From UBA5794 sp963714375 (GTDB lineage: Bacteria > Actinomycetota > Acidimicrobiia > Spongiisociales > UBA5794): a stretch of 64,000 bases of DNA. The stretch lies in contig CAVQOG010000001.1 in the NCBI GenBank assembly GCA_963714375.1, positions 1-64,000 on the forward strand, read 5' to 3'. Below, piece after piece: positions 9,725-18,368 of the stretch; positions within the stretch are counted from its first letter, which is position 1; each line of letters starts with the position of its first letter. The notes beneath the pieces are model-generated. The model did no database searches, had not been told where the DNA came from, and worked only from the letters and a program-made list of their open reading frames with translations. The position numbers and the translations under genes were made by a program.

Positions 9725-11402
9725 TAGCGCGACAGCGCGGTAGCTACGGCTTTGGTGATTCTGTCGTGGAGGTCGACGTTGTCGGTGCGATCGGTGTGGA
9801 TTTCGATGAGCGCGGGTTGGCGCGACGACAAGGATGCTGAGAGTTCGGCGGGATCGGCGACGGATCGTGCGGTGAGTCCGAAGGCGGTGGCGAGCGTGGC
9901 GAGGGAATGACCGTGCGGGGTGCCCCAGTGGCGCTCGTAGACATCATCTGGGATGACACCTGATCGTTTCTGGGGGAGGAACGAGAAGATGCCGCCTCCG
10001 TCGTTGTTGATCACGACGATTTGAAGCGGTGCGTCGAGGCGTGCCAGTTCGCTGAGGGCACCGATGTCGTGGAGGGCGGCGATGTCTCCGATGAGTGCCG
10101 TTGTTGGGGTCCCCGTCATCGCACAACCGATTGCGGTGCTGATCGATCCGTCGATGCCGTTGACACCACGATTTCCAATCACGCGGACGTCGTGTCGAGG
10201 GGTTGTGAAACGGTCGACGTCCCTGATCGGCATCGAGGATGCGACGAAGACGATCGACCCCGGTTGGGCGGACGCCATCACCGTTCTTGCAACAAGGGGT
10301 TCGCTCAGGACAGAGCTGTCGAGCGTCGCTTCGATCGCCTTGGGTCGCTGCCTCGTCTGCTGCTTTCCATGCAGCGAGATACGTGGGATCCGCTTGGACC
10401 GCCGGGGGAGTTGCCACGAAGTCGATGGGTGCCATGTCGATGGCGTACTCGGGCGCACCGAGGGGATCGGCGAGACGTGAGCGGTTGACGACAACCTGTG
10501 TGCCATCGAAGTCGGCAAGCCACGTTGCGATTGCCTTTGACGTCGGGAGCGGTCCGAGCCTGAGGACGACATCGGGTCGCAGGCGGTCGAGAGCCCCGGC
10601 AGTCGCAAGGGCGTCAGCGGTGACGATGGTGGTTTCCGCAGCGGGTCGGCACTGGGGGTCTGCGAGGACCGGTGCGCCAAGGGCATCGGCGTACCTGCCG
10701 AGGGCATCGGGGAATCCGTTCGGTTGACCACCACCGGCAATGATGAGCACTCGTTTTCCTGCAAAGACCTCTGCGCCCCATGGGGCCGGCGGCAGATCAC
10801 CCACCGGCGGTTCGATCGGGTTCGCCGGGGCGCTCGCGACCGGGTTGTTGGGAGTCAAAGGTTCGTCGAAGGGGACATTGAGATGGACGGGTCCCGGAAT
10901 GCCGTCGCGAGCGGTTGCGACGGTCGCGACGCCCGGTGGAGCGGAGTCCTTCGCCGAGGATGTCGATGTCGGTGAACGCCTTGACGTGTCGCCCGTAGAG
11001 ATCGGACTGATCCATGGTCTGGGGTGCCGAGGTTCCTCGCAACGCAATCGGACGGTCGGCGGTGAGCACGATCATCGGTGTTGCGGACTGGTCGGCCTCG
11101 ACAATCGCCGGGAAGTAGTGGGTGGCAGCCGATCCCGACGTGCACACAACAACGGCAGGGGTGCCTGACGCCTTTGCCCATCCCAGAGCCATGAATCCTG
11201 CGGACCGCTCGTCCCGAATCGAGACGTCCTTGATACGAGGTTCGGCTGCAAGCGCAAGCGTGAGGGGTGTGTTGCGCGAACCAGGCGAGATGAACGCCAT
11301 GGAAACGCCAGCATCGGCAAGTCCTGCTACGAGATCACGGGATCCGGTGGCATTCGTGGCCGTGTCGTGTTGGGTCTGGTCATTTGTCTGGTCAGTCGTC
11401 AC
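9721..11402 (-). pseudogene. menD: MenD, SEPHCHC synthase (menaquinone synthesis), two frameshifts
   Basis: ThDP-dependent 2-succinyl-5-enolpyruvyl-6-hydroxy-3-cyclohexene-1-carboxylate synthase, joining isochorismate and 2-oxoglutarate. The N-terminal piece carries FISPGSRNTPLTLAL and RSAGFMALGWAKA; the middle carries GPVHLNVPFDEPL; the C-terminal piece carries the ThDP signature VINNDGGGIFSFLP and a final IEIHTDRTDNVDLH. Frame changes fall near 10940 and near 10350. The start is GTG at 11402, with a TAGGCT box at 11409-11414. It lies 18 nt after menA on the same strand. The organism keeps menA, menB and menE alongside, so loss of MenD would break the pathway; that makes sequencing or assembly error a serious alternative to true pseudogenization. 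Confidence 0.85.
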
Positions 11403-11408
11403 CGGGCG

Positions 11409-11414
11409 AGCCTA
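11409..11414 (-). promoter_or_regulatory. Candidate -10 box of menD (leaderless)
   Basis: TAGGCT lies 6 nt before the GTG start of menD, in the short menA-menD gap. It fits the TANNNT-at-6-8-nt pattern seen before 14 starts in this window. Confidence 0.4.
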
Positions 11415-11420
11415 CCGATG

Positions 11421-12293
11421 TCAGAACATCATCCCGAGAGAGAGCATGATCGCGGTCAGGAACTGGAGGAGTGCGGTCCCTTTCAGCACGGAGATCAGCT
11501 CGGGGCCATCGGTCGTCTTGTACACCGTCTCGACAAGGGGGATGCTGAGCGGGACACCGACGAGACCGATCACACTCATGGGCGGAAGCAGCCCAACCAT
11601 CGCTCCAACCAGGATGGTGAAGTAGGCAAGGAACAGGGTGACGACGAACAGTCGTCTGGCATTCTTGCGGCCGATCAGCGCTGCGATCGTCCACTTCTTG
11701 GCTTCTCGGTCGGTGTCGATGTCTCGAATGTTGTTTGCCTCCAAGATGGCAGCGGCGAGAAACCCCATGACGACGCCGCCGGTCCACGCCGCACTCGAAA
11801 CGGACATGTCATAGACGTAGCGGGTACCGGCTGTGGCTACCAAGCCGAAGAAGATGAACACGAACACCTCGCCGAGGCCGTAGTAGCCATACGGGATCGG
11901 TCCGTTCGTGTATCCGAGGGCCGCGATGATCGAGACGATCCCGATGGCGGCGATGACCCAACCTGCGTACCAGATCAGGTAGATGCCCCCGATTCCTGCA
12001 ACACCGAACGCAACGGCGATGCCGAGCTTCATTTCGGCTGGACGGATCAGTCCCGATGACACGGTGCGCATCGGGCCGATCCTCGCCTCGGTGTCGGCAC
12101 CTTTGTGTGCGTCGGCGAGGTCGTTGGCAAAGTTCACACCGATCTGGATCGCCAGTGCACAGACAAGGATCACGACGAACGGGATCAGGGCTGCGACCGA
12201 ATCACGGAACGCACTTGCCGACCCGACCAGCACCGGAGCGATACCGGCGAGCAGGGTCGGTGGCCGCGCCGCAAGGACCCATTTGTTGGTCAT
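11421..12293 (-). CDS. menA: 1,4-dihydroxy-2-naphthoate polyprenyltransferase MenA
   Basis: A 290-aa integral membrane UbiA-family prenyltransferase that attaches the polyprenyl tail to DHNA, giving demethylmenaquinone. Both Asp-rich motifs are present: NFANDLADAHKGAD near residue 60 and NNIRDIDTDREAKK near residue 185, which bind Mg-prenyl diphosphate. Eight to nine hydrophobic segments surround them. The N-terminus MTNKWVLAARPPTL is typical of the family. It is intact, unlike its neighbours menB (upstream in transcription, 58 nt away) and menD (18 nt downstream), and all three probably share transcription on the minus strand. Confidence 0.92.
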   Translation of the reverse strand: MTNKWVLAARPPTLLAGIAPVLVGSASAFRDSVAALIPFVVILVCALAIQIGVNFANDLADAHKGADTEARIGPMRTVSSGLIRPAEMKLGIAVAFGVAGIGGIYLIWYAGWVIAAIGIVSIIAALGYTNGPIPYGYYGLGEVFVFIFFGLVATAGTRYVYDMSVSSAAWTGGVVMGFLAAAILEANNIRDIDTDREAKKWTIAALIGRKNARRLFVVTLFLAYFTILVGAMVGLLPPMSVIGLVGVPLSIPLVETVYKTTDGPELISVLKGTALLQFLTAIMLSLGMMF

Positions 12294-12351
12294 GGCGTGT
12301 TTGTCATGGTGTGTCGGTCACGGTTGGTCGGTCATCGTGGCGGGCCGACCA

Positions 12352-13324
12352 CTAGAAGTGCCAGGGGAACTGGCTGTAGTCCGGATCGCGCTTTTCGAGG
12401 AACGCATCCCTGCCTTCGGCTGCCTCGTCGGTGCCGTAGGCGAGTCGAGTCGCCTCACCGGCGAACAGTTGCTGGCCGACGAGTCCGTCGTCAGGAAGGT
12501 TGAAGGCGTACTTCAACATCTTCTGTGCCGTCGGGCTCTTTGCGGTGATCTCCGAAGCCCATTCGAGTGCTGTCTGTTCGAGCTCGGCGTGGGGTACCGA
12601 CGCATTCGCCATCCCCATCGCAACGGCATCGTCTGCGCTGTAGTTGCGGCCGAGGAAGAAGATCTCTCTGGCGCGTTTCTGGCCGACCTGACGAGCGAGA
12701 AGTGCCGAGCCATACCCACCGTCGAAGCTTGCAACGTCGGCGTCGGTCTGTTTGAACACGGCGTGTTCGGTCGATGCGAGGGTGAGGTCGCACACGACAT
12801 GGAGACTGTGGCCGCCACCAACGGCCCATCCCGGGACGCACGGCATGCTCGGCTGATGCGAGTGTGAGGTCGCACACGACATGGAGGCTGTGACCGCCAC
12901 CGACCGCCCATCCCGGGACTACGGCGATCACGATCTTTGGCATGAACCTGATCAGGCGCTGGACCTCAAGGATGTGGAGTCGTCCGAGCTTCGTGGCATC
13001 AACCCCTGCGTCGCCCTCGTACTGGTATCCGTCCTTGCCCCGTATCCGCTGATCGCCTCCCGAGCAGAATGCCCATCCGCCGTCCTTTGGCGAGGGTCCG
13101 TTCCCGGTGAGGAGGACGCAGCCGACGTCAGAGGTCATCCGGGCGTGGTCGAGGGCACGGTAGAGCTCATCGACGGTCTTGGGGCGGAAGGCGTTGCGGA
13201 CCTCGGGGCGGTCGAAGGCGATCCTGACGGCACCAACGGTTCGTGCGCGGTGGTAGGTGATGTCTGAGAAGTCAAAACCTTCAACGATGTCCCACGCCTC
13301 GGGGTCGAAGATGTCCGAAACCAC
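12352..13324 (-). pseudogene. menB: MenB, 1,4-dihydroxy-2-naphthoyl-CoA synthase, disrupted by an 82-bp diverged tandem duplication
   Basis: Crotonase-fold enzyme that cyclises o-succinylbenzoyl-CoA. Visible signatures are FCSGGDQRIRGKDGYQY, PGWAVGGGHSLHVVCDLTLA and, near the C-terminus, FLEKRDPDYSQFPWHF. The segment encoding the PGWAVGGGHSLHV region occurs twice head-to-tail (12757-12838 and 12839-12920). The copies differ at about 10 of 82 positions, and 82 is not a multiple of three, so the frame breaks. Removing either copy restores one open frame of about 297 aa. The start is taken as GTG at 13324 because GGAGGA lies just upstream; an in-frame ATG at 13369 would overlap menE's start on the other strand. 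Confidence 0.85.
12757..12920. repeat. 82-bp imperfect tandem duplication inside menB
   Basis: Copy 1 is 12757-12838 and copy 2 is 12839-12920. By eye they differ at about 10 of 82 positions, mostly at wobble positions of menB. This is more divergence than a recent slippage event would leave, and looks like two alleles joined end to end. Confidence 0.85.
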
Positions 13325-13354
13325 GTTTCCTCCGGGTCGAGTACCGACCGGCGA

Positions 13355-13360
13355 TACTGT
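13355..13360 (+). promoter_or_regulatory. Candidate -10 box of menE (leaderless)
   Basis: TACTGT ends 7 nt before the menE ATG at 13368. It sits in the 43-nt divergent menB/menE interval, so little room is left for a 5' leader or Shine-Dalgarno, and none is visible. Confidence 0.45.
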
Positions 13361-13367
13361 AGCCACC

Positions 13368-14648
13368 ATGGACTCTCAGCCCTCTGTCGCCAAGCCTCCG
13401 TTCGCCTGGATCCGGGACTGGGCAACCACCGATCCCGATCGGGTCGCAGCTGTCAGCCGGGTCGGAACCACGACCTACGGCGAACTGGTGGCCATGGTCG
13501 AGCGTCGCTCGGCTGTGATTGATATGCCGTCAAGCCGCTTGATGCCCGTGCCGGTCTCGCTTGATCTCGCAACAGTGGTTGAACTGATGGCGGTCGTGGC
13601 CGCAGGCGGCGTCGCCATGCCGTATCTGGAGGAAGTGCCGGCAGTTGAAGGAATTCCCGGTGCTGGCGATGTCTTTGCTGTGCCCACATCGGGTTCACGC
13701 GGTGCCGCGAGAGTCGTGCGGATCACGGCTGACAACATCGTTGCGGCGGTTGGAGCGTCGCGGACCCATCTGGGAACCGATGGCAGTGACCGCTGGCTCC
13801 TGTGTCTACCCCTCAACCATGTCGGTGGGCTCTCGATCTTGTGGCGATCGTTCGAGGCTGGTGGATCGATCGCGATCGCACCGTTTGACGACGATCTTGC
13901 CGACTTCATCACAGCATCGCAGCCCACGGTCGCCTCGATGGTGCCGACGATGGTTCGGCGACTTCTCGCCGTGGATGCCGGGTGTCTCTCGGCGCTCCGG
14001 TTCATTCTCGTCGGTGGGGCGGCAGTCGATCCTGGTCTGGTCGATGACGCACAGCGACACGGCATCACGCTCCTTGGGACCTATGGGATGACCGAGGCAA
14101 CATCACAGATCGCAACCGTACGGCCCGATGCCCCGACGCTCGCTGCCATGCCGCTTGAGGGAATCACCGTGTCGATACGCCACGATGAGAGTTCGCCAGA
14201 TGCGGGTATGGCCCAGGGTCTTGTGACCATCGAAGGCGCCTCTGTCAGTCCGGGGTACCTGGGAGAGCCCGAACGTATCGGTCCGTTTGTGACAAACGAC
14301 ATCGGGTGGATCGACGATGCTGGGTCACTCCACATTGTTGGTCGTGCCGATGATGTTGTGATCTCGGGTGGCGAAAACGTGTCGCTTGCCAGGGTGTCTG
14401 AAGTCGTACGATCGGTACCGGGCGTCAACGATGCGGTCGCTATCGGTCTGCCCGATCCCGAGTGGGGCTCCGTTGTCGTGGCGGTCGTTGCCAGTCAGTT
14501 GGTGCCTGATGAACTTGACACTGCGACATCGGCCAAACTCGTGCCCTCGGAGCGGCCGAGGCGCTGGGTGGTCGTCGACGAGATCCCGCTGCTCCCCAAC
14601 GGCAAGCACGACATCGGCGCGATTGAGGCGATGGTGGCTGAGAGCTGA
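13368..14648 (+). CDS. menE: o-Succinylbenzoate-CoA ligase MenE
   Basis: A 426-aa AMP-forming acyl-CoA synthetase that activates o-succinylbenzoate for MenB. It is compact, as MenE usually is. Visible motifs are the P-loop-like VPTSGSRGAARVV (A3), LPLNHVGGLS, the adenylate-binding TYGMTEATSQ (A5), NDIGWIDDAGSLHIVGRADDVVISGGENV (A7-A8) and the catalytic Lys in LPNGKHDIGAI (A10). The ATG at 13368 is preferred over upstream in-frame GTG/ATG codons because those would run into menB, and because a -10-like TACTGT lies just before it. It is divergent from menB-menA-menD, together giving four steps of menaquinone synthesis; menF, menC and menH are not in the window. Confidence 0.9.
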   Translation: MDSQPSVAKPPFAWIRDWATTDPDRVAAVSRVGTTTYGELVAMVERRSAVIDMPSSRLMPVPVSLDLATVVELMAVVAAGGVAMPYLEEVPAVEGIPGAGDVFAVPTSGSRGAARVVRITADNIVAAVGASRTHLGTDGSDRWLLCLPLNHVGGLSILWRSFEAGGSIAIAPFDDDLADFITASQPTVASMVPTMVRRLLAVDAGCLSALRFILVGGAAVDPGLVDDAQRHGITLLGTYGMTEATSQIATVRPDAPTLAAMPLEGITVSIRHDESSPDAGMAQGLVTIEGASVSPGYLGEPERIGPFVTNDIGWIDDAGSLHIVGRADDVVISGGENVSLARVSEVVRSVPGVNDAVAIGLPDPEWGSVVVAVVASQLVPDELDTATSAKLVPSERPRRWVVVDEIPLLPNGKHDIGAIEAMVAES

Positions 14649-14736
14649 CGTCGGACGTCGGATGACGGGGACCCGACTTCGTCGGGTCCCTTGGGAGTCC
14701 AGCTTGCTGGACTCCAAGGAACCCGCTTCGGGTTCC
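14646..14736. repeat. Heptamer array plus three-hairpin element downstream of menE
   Basis: Three 7-bp units (TGACGTC GGACGTC GGATGAC, 14646-14666) begin in the menE stop codon. Three hairpins follow. The first is GGGACCCGAC-TTC-GTCGGGTCCC (14668-14690), the second GGAGTCCAGC-TT-GCTGGACTCC (14694-14715), and the third GGAACCCG-CTT-CGGGTTCC (14718-14736). No T-tract follows, so intrinsic termination is uncertain. Relatives of the first two hairpins occur at 26295 and 38836. Confidence 0.8.
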
Positions 14737-14772
14737 CGAGGACCGAGTGTGAATCGTGGTCTGTGATCTGTC

Positions 14773-14778
14773 TAACGT
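14773..14778 (+). promoter_or_regulatory. Candidate -10 box of the SDR gene (leaderless)
   Basis: TAACGT ends 7 nt before the ATG at 14786; no Shine-Dalgarno is visible. Confidence 0.35.
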
Positions 14779-14785
14779 CTGACCT

Positions 14786-15571
14786 ATGGATTTGCAGCTG
14801 ACGGGGAAACGGGCGTTGGTCGCTGCGGCATCGCGGGGGCTTGGCGCGGCGATCGCACGAGCCCTTGCAAACGAAGGCTGCATAGTTGAGATCAGCTCTC
14901 GACACGAGGCGAACGCGGTCGCAACCGCAGAGGCCATAACGGCTGACACGAAAGGGATCGTTACCGGCGTTGCCTGCGATGTCACGGACGGTGAGGCGCT
15001 TCGGGCATGGATCGATGATGCAGCTGCCAGATTCGGGGGACTCGACATCGTCATCCCCAACGCAGGGGGACCGCGCCAGCAACCATTCGGTTCGTCGACC
15101 CCAGACGACTGGGACACGAGCTACACGCTGACGCTCCGCTCCGCAATGATGTTTGCCCACGCCGCAAGACCGCACCTCAAAGATGGAGGCACGATCCTGT
15201 ACCTGACCTCATCGTCGGTGAAGGAGCCAATAGCGCAGCTCTCGATGTCGGGGATCTTCCGTGCAGGCGTTGCGACGCTGGCCAAGACGCTCGCTTCAGA
15301 ATGGGCGTCGGAGGGCATCAGGGTCAATCACCTCATCCCTGGACGAATCGCGACGGAGCGGCTCGACGAGTTGGACGCATCAACGGCAGAACGCCTCAGT
15401 ATCAGCTTCGAGGAGGCACGTGCCAAGAGCGAGTCGGCGCTCCCGATGGGTCGATACGGAACACCAAGGGAGTTTGCGGCTGCTGCTGCATTCCTTGTGT
15501 CACCCGCTGCTTCCTACATCACGGGAGCCACGCTCCAGGTCGACGGCGGCGCGATTCGATCGGTGATGTGA
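14786..15571 (+). CDS. SDR-family oxidoreductase with non-canonical active site
   Basis: A 261-aa Rossmann-fold short-chain dehydrogenase/reductase. The nucleotide-binding loop is AAASRGLGAAIA (residues 12-23), followed by CDVTD, NAGGPRQQP and a C-terminal TGATLQVDGGAIRSVM. The catalytic YxxxK is missing: where it is expected the sequence reads LSMSGIFRAGVATLAKTL. This matches a known SDR subgroup close to 3-oxoacyl reductases but lacking a perfect catalytic tetrad (BKR-like SDR). Whether it is a reductase is therefore open, and no substrate can be assigned. The gene stands alone, and its 3' end is echoed by a second copy of the last codons at 15719-15766. Confidence 0.8.
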   Translation: MDLQLTGKRALVAAASRGLGAAIARALANEGCIVEISSRHEANAVATAEAITADTKGIVTGVACDVTDGEALRAWIDDAAARFGGLDIVIPNAGGPRQQPFGSSTPDDWDTSYTLTLRSAMMFAHAARPHLKDGGTILYLTSSSVKEPIAQLSMSGIFRAGVATLAKTLASEWASEGIRVNHLIPGRIATERLDELDASTAERLSISFEEARAKSESALPMGRYGTPREFAAAAAFLVSPAASYITGATLQVDGGAIRSVM

Positions 15572-15718
15572 GCGGACGTCGGACGTCAGAGCCCCCTGCG
15601 CCGTCTGCGAGGCAGACGCCGCGTCTCCCCGCAAGCGGGAGGACGGGAGAATTGAGAGCCTCCCTGCGCCGTCTGCGAGGCAGACGCTGCGTCTCCCCGC
15701 AAGCGGGGGACGGGAAGA
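15572..15718. repeat. Heptamers and two copies of double-hairpin element A
   Basis: This lies inside the 305-nt interval 15572-15876, which holds no complete gene. GGACGTC occurs twice at 15574-15587. Two copies of a roughly 58-bp element follow, at 15592-15650 and 15660-15718. Each has a GTCTGC-GAG-GCAGAC hairpin followed by CCCCGC-AA-GCGGG. Other copies lie at 16349, 41239 (inverted) and 51548-51910. Confidence 0.85.
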
Positions 15719-15766
15719 GGAGCGACGCTGCAGGTCGACGGCGGCGTGATCAAATCGGTCCTGTAG
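15719..15766 (+). pseudogene. Remnant of an SDR 3' end
   Basis: Fifteen codons plus TAG read GATLQVDGGVIKSVL, almost the same as the last residues of the intact SDR that ends at 15571 (GATLQVDGGAIRSVM). It has no start and no upstream SDR sequence. It is either the tail of a deleted SDR paralog or a second allele of the same 3' end displaced by the repeat elements. Confidence 0.7.
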
Positions 15767-15876
15767 CCGGAAGCGGATTGCTGATACGGTCTACTCTGTT
15801 TTGGTGAGCACGGCTCGGCTCAACGGATTTAGTACCACGGGTCAAGACTTTTCGTCACCGATTGTGGAGGATTGCA

Positions 15877-16314
15877 ATGCGTCTGAAATCGATGGGGTTC
15901 ATCTCCGTTCTTGTGTTGGTTGCCGCAGCCTGCGGGGGAGGTACCGATGTAACCGATGCACCAGGAACGACAGCCAGTGCCGGTGGTACGGAAACGTCGA
16001 GTGCTCCTTCCGATCAATCGTCGCCGGATAGCCCACCTGAAGCCTCGGCCCCATCCGGATCCGGTGAATTCACCGTTGACGGTCAATCGTTCCAGGTCAC
16101 GCAGGTCGCTCGCTGTGACCCATATGACCCCAACGACGAAAACAATCCTGACGATCTGGATGTCGTTGCCAGCAGTGCTGAGGGTGTACATCTCAGCCTC
16201 ACAATCTCTCATGGTGTGCCCCTGAGGATGGAGAATGCTCGACGGCCCGCCCTTCATCCGTCGTTGGACGTCACATTCAACTTCGATTTCCCATCTGACA
16301 TCACCGGATGTTGA
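15877..16314 (+). CDS. Putative lipoprotein of unknown function
   Basis: A 145-aa secreted lipoprotein. The signal peptide MRLKSMGFISVLVLVAAAC ends in a lipobox (VAAAC), so Cys19 should be lipidated. A Thr/Ser/Pro/Gly-rich spacer (to about residue 65) leads to a short domain beginning GEFTVDGQSFQVTQVARCDPYD. The ATG at 15877 is chosen because GGAGG lies 6 nt upstream. The C-terminal 30 residues are unlike a folded domain end, so a late frameshift is possible. Function is unknown; the domain start suggests a small beta-structured extracytoplasmic module. Confidence 0.65.
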   Translation: MRLKSMGFISVLVLVAAACGGGTDVTDAPGTTASAGGTETSSAPSDQSSPDSPPEASAPSGSGEFTVDGQSFQVTQVARCDPYDPNDENNPDDLDVVASSAEGVHLSLTISHGVPLRMENARRPALHPSLDVTFNFDFPSDITGC

Positions 16315-16348
16315 GGTCCTAGCCGGTCGCTGCAGCTGAAAGATGGAG

Positions 16349-16405
16349 CCCCCCTGCGGCGTCTGCGAAGCAGACGCTGCTCCCGCAAGCGGGAGGACGG
16401 GAGGA
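16349..16405. repeat. Double-hairpin element A, single copy
   Basis: GTCTGC-GAA-GCAGAC followed by CCCGC-AA-GCGGG, between the convergent lipoprotein and M3 peptidase genes. Same family as 15592 and 15660; a slightly shortened version. Confidence 0.8.
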
Positions 16406-16408
16406 ACG

Positions 16409-18343
16409 TCAGAGGCCGATCTTCTTCATGAAGGCGTCGGCGTTTGGTTCTCGGCCGAGGAATGCTCTGAGGTGGTCGATGGCGTCGCGGGATGAACCGG
16501 GGGCGAGGACCTCTTGGCGGTATCGGCGCCCGATCTCGGGCGACAGGACGCCTTCGGCTTCGAACACTGAGAACATGTCGTCGCCGTAGACCATTGACCA
16601 CAGGTAGCCGTAGTAGCCAGCGTCGTAGCCGCCGAGGAGGTGACCGAAACCGGCAGCGAAAGCGGTGTCCTCGTGGAATGGCAGCAGGGTGAGCTGGTGT
16701 GCGGTGCGATCAATCTCGCCAAGGTCTGGGGTCGGCCCCGATGTGTGGAAGTCGAGATCCATCGTCCCGTAGTAGACCTGACGCAGCAGCTTGAGCGCAA
16801 TGTTGTGGTCTCGGAGCGCGACCAGACCGTCGACCAGTTCATGGGGGATCGGGCCACCCGTCTCGTGGTGCTTGGCGAACCGTCGCAGCACTTCTGCGTT
16901 CCATGTCCAGTTCTCCATGATCTGTGATGGTGCCTCAACGAAGTCCCATTCGGTGTCGAACCCAGCGAACTTGGCGACATCGACGCCGGTCAGACACTCG
17001 TGGAGGACATGGCCGAACTCGTGGAACAACGTCACGACTTCATCGTGTTTGAGCAGCGAAGGGGTCTTGGGCGTCGGCTTGGTGAAGTTTGCAAGGACTC
17101 CTGCATGGGGCTGGCGGTATGTGCCGTCGTCTAGTCGACAACCCTTTTGGAGTGACCAGCACGCCGCGTGGGTGTACTTGCCCTTCCGCGGGTGGAGGTC
17201 GAGAAAGAAGATCGCCATGGGGCGATCTGTGTCATCATCGACGATTTGGTATGTCCGAACGTCGGGGTGCCAGGTTCCGACACTCGTGATCTGTTCGTAG
17301 CGAATACCGAACACTTCGGCGGTGATGTCGAGCATTGCGGCAACGACGGGTTCGAGGGGGAAGTAGTTTGCGACCTCGTTCTGATCGACACCGAATTCTG
17401 TTTTGGCCTGTTGATCGTCGTAGAACACCCAATCCCACGGCGAAAGCTGTTCGCCAGGGTGATCGGCACCCAGCAGTTCTTGCAGATGCCCTTTCTCAGC
17501 GTCGGCCTTGGCGGTCAAGCCAGGCACGATGGAGGCGTAGAAGTCCCTGACCGCTTCGGTGTCGGCCATCTTGATCTCCATCTGATGGTCAGCCCACGTC
17601 GGGTATCCGAGCAGTTCGGCGATACGGTGTCGAGCGGTAACTGCGTCGGCGAGCAACGCCATGTTGTCTGAAGCTGCCTTGTTGTAGTAGATGTGCTGGA
17701 GCCTTCGGCGATTATCGCGGTTCGTCGCCTGTCGCATGAACGGCTCGTACTCGGGGTAGTCCAACGACACGACGACGGTGTTGGCTTCCGAACCCTCGGC
17801 AAGTGTGTCGACATAGGACTGGGGGAGACCGTCGAGATCGTCACGAGACAGTTCAAGGGTGCTCGTGTCGTCGGTGATGTTCTTGTTGAACGCAACCTCG
17901 ATCTCGATGAGCCGGGCACGCAGATCCTGGAGCTCTCGACGATGGGCCGGCTCCAGTCCGTGGCCGGCGCGTTTGAGGTCTCGTTTCCAAAACGCCACCG
18001 ACCGTGCCTCAAGCCCTTCAAGCGCTGAAGCATCGACCGCGAGGACAGCCTCGTTGATCTCTGGTCGGAACACGAGGTCGGTCGACCATTTGTTGAGCCG
18101 TTCGCGGGCGTCGTTGCCTGCGTCGCGAACCGCCTCATCGGTGTGGCAGTTGGCAAGGAAAGGTCCGTACCCGCCGGCGTCTGCGATCACCCCGAGTGCG
18201 GCATCGAGCGGTGCGATTCGATCGGCGAACGTCGTTCCCGATGAGGCTGTTGCCTCCTCGACAAGGGCTTCGGCGCAGGTGATCGCGTCATCGGTGGCCT
18301 TCTCGACAGAGGCAGGCGTGGCTGTGGAGAGGTCGTACTGCAT
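16409..18343 (-). CDS. M3-family oligopeptidase (thimet oligopeptidase-like)
   Basis: A zinc metallopeptidase of about 644 aa, cytosolic (no signal peptide), cleaving short peptides. The zinc site FHEFGHVLHECL (HExxH form HEFGH) is followed by the third ligand in EAPSQIMENW about 25 residues later; the C-terminal GYYGYLWSMVYGDDMF is typical of the family. The ATG at 18343 is preferred to the GTG one codon upstream because TATTCT lies 6 nt before it. It is convergent with the lipoprotein gene, with a repeat element between. Confidence 0.9.
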   Translation of the reverse strand: MQYDLSTATPASVEKATDDAITCAEALVEEATASSGTTFADRIAPLDAALGVIADAGGYGPFLANCHTDEAVRDAGNDARERLNKWSTDLVFRPEINEAVLAVDASALEGLEARSVAFWKRDLKRAGHGLEPAHRRELQDLRARLIEIEVAFNKNITDDTSTLELSRDDLDGLPQSYVDTLAEGSEANTVVVSLDYPEYEPFMRQATNRDNRRRLQHIYYNKAASDNMALLADAVTARHRIAELLGYPTWADHQMEIKMADTEAVRDFYASIVPGLTAKADAEKGHLQELLGADHPGEQLSPWDWVFYDDQQAKTEFGVDQNEVANYFPLEPVVAAMLDITAEVFGIRYEQITSVGTWHPDVRTYQIVDDDTDRPMAIFFLDLHPRKGKYTHAACWSLQKGCRLDDGTYRQPHAGVLANFTKPTPKTPSLLKHDEVVTLFHEFGHVLHECLTGVDVAKFAGFDTEWDFVEAPSQIMENWTWNAEVLRRFAKHHETGGPIPHELVDGLVALRDHNIALKLLRQVYYGTMDLDFHTSGPTPDLGEIDRTAHQLTLLPFHEDTAFAAGFGHLLGGYDAGYYGYLWSMVYGDDMFSVFEAEGVLSPEIGRRYRQEVLAPGSSRDAIDHLRAFLGREPNADAFMKKIGL

Positions 18344-18349
18344 CACAAC

Positions 18350-18355
18350 AGAATA
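18350..18355 (-). promoter_or_regulatory. Candidate -10 box of the M3 peptidase gene (leaderless)
   Basis: TATTCT on the minus strand ends 6 nt before the ATG at 18343. This decides the start over the GTG at 18346. Confidence 0.45.
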
Positions 18356-18368
18356 CGGCGAGCTGCGA

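Noticed and set aside
14668..14736. Intrinsic terminator after menE
   Set aside because: The hairpins are strong but no T-tract follows, and the same hairpins recur elsewhere as repeat element B; kept as a repeat.
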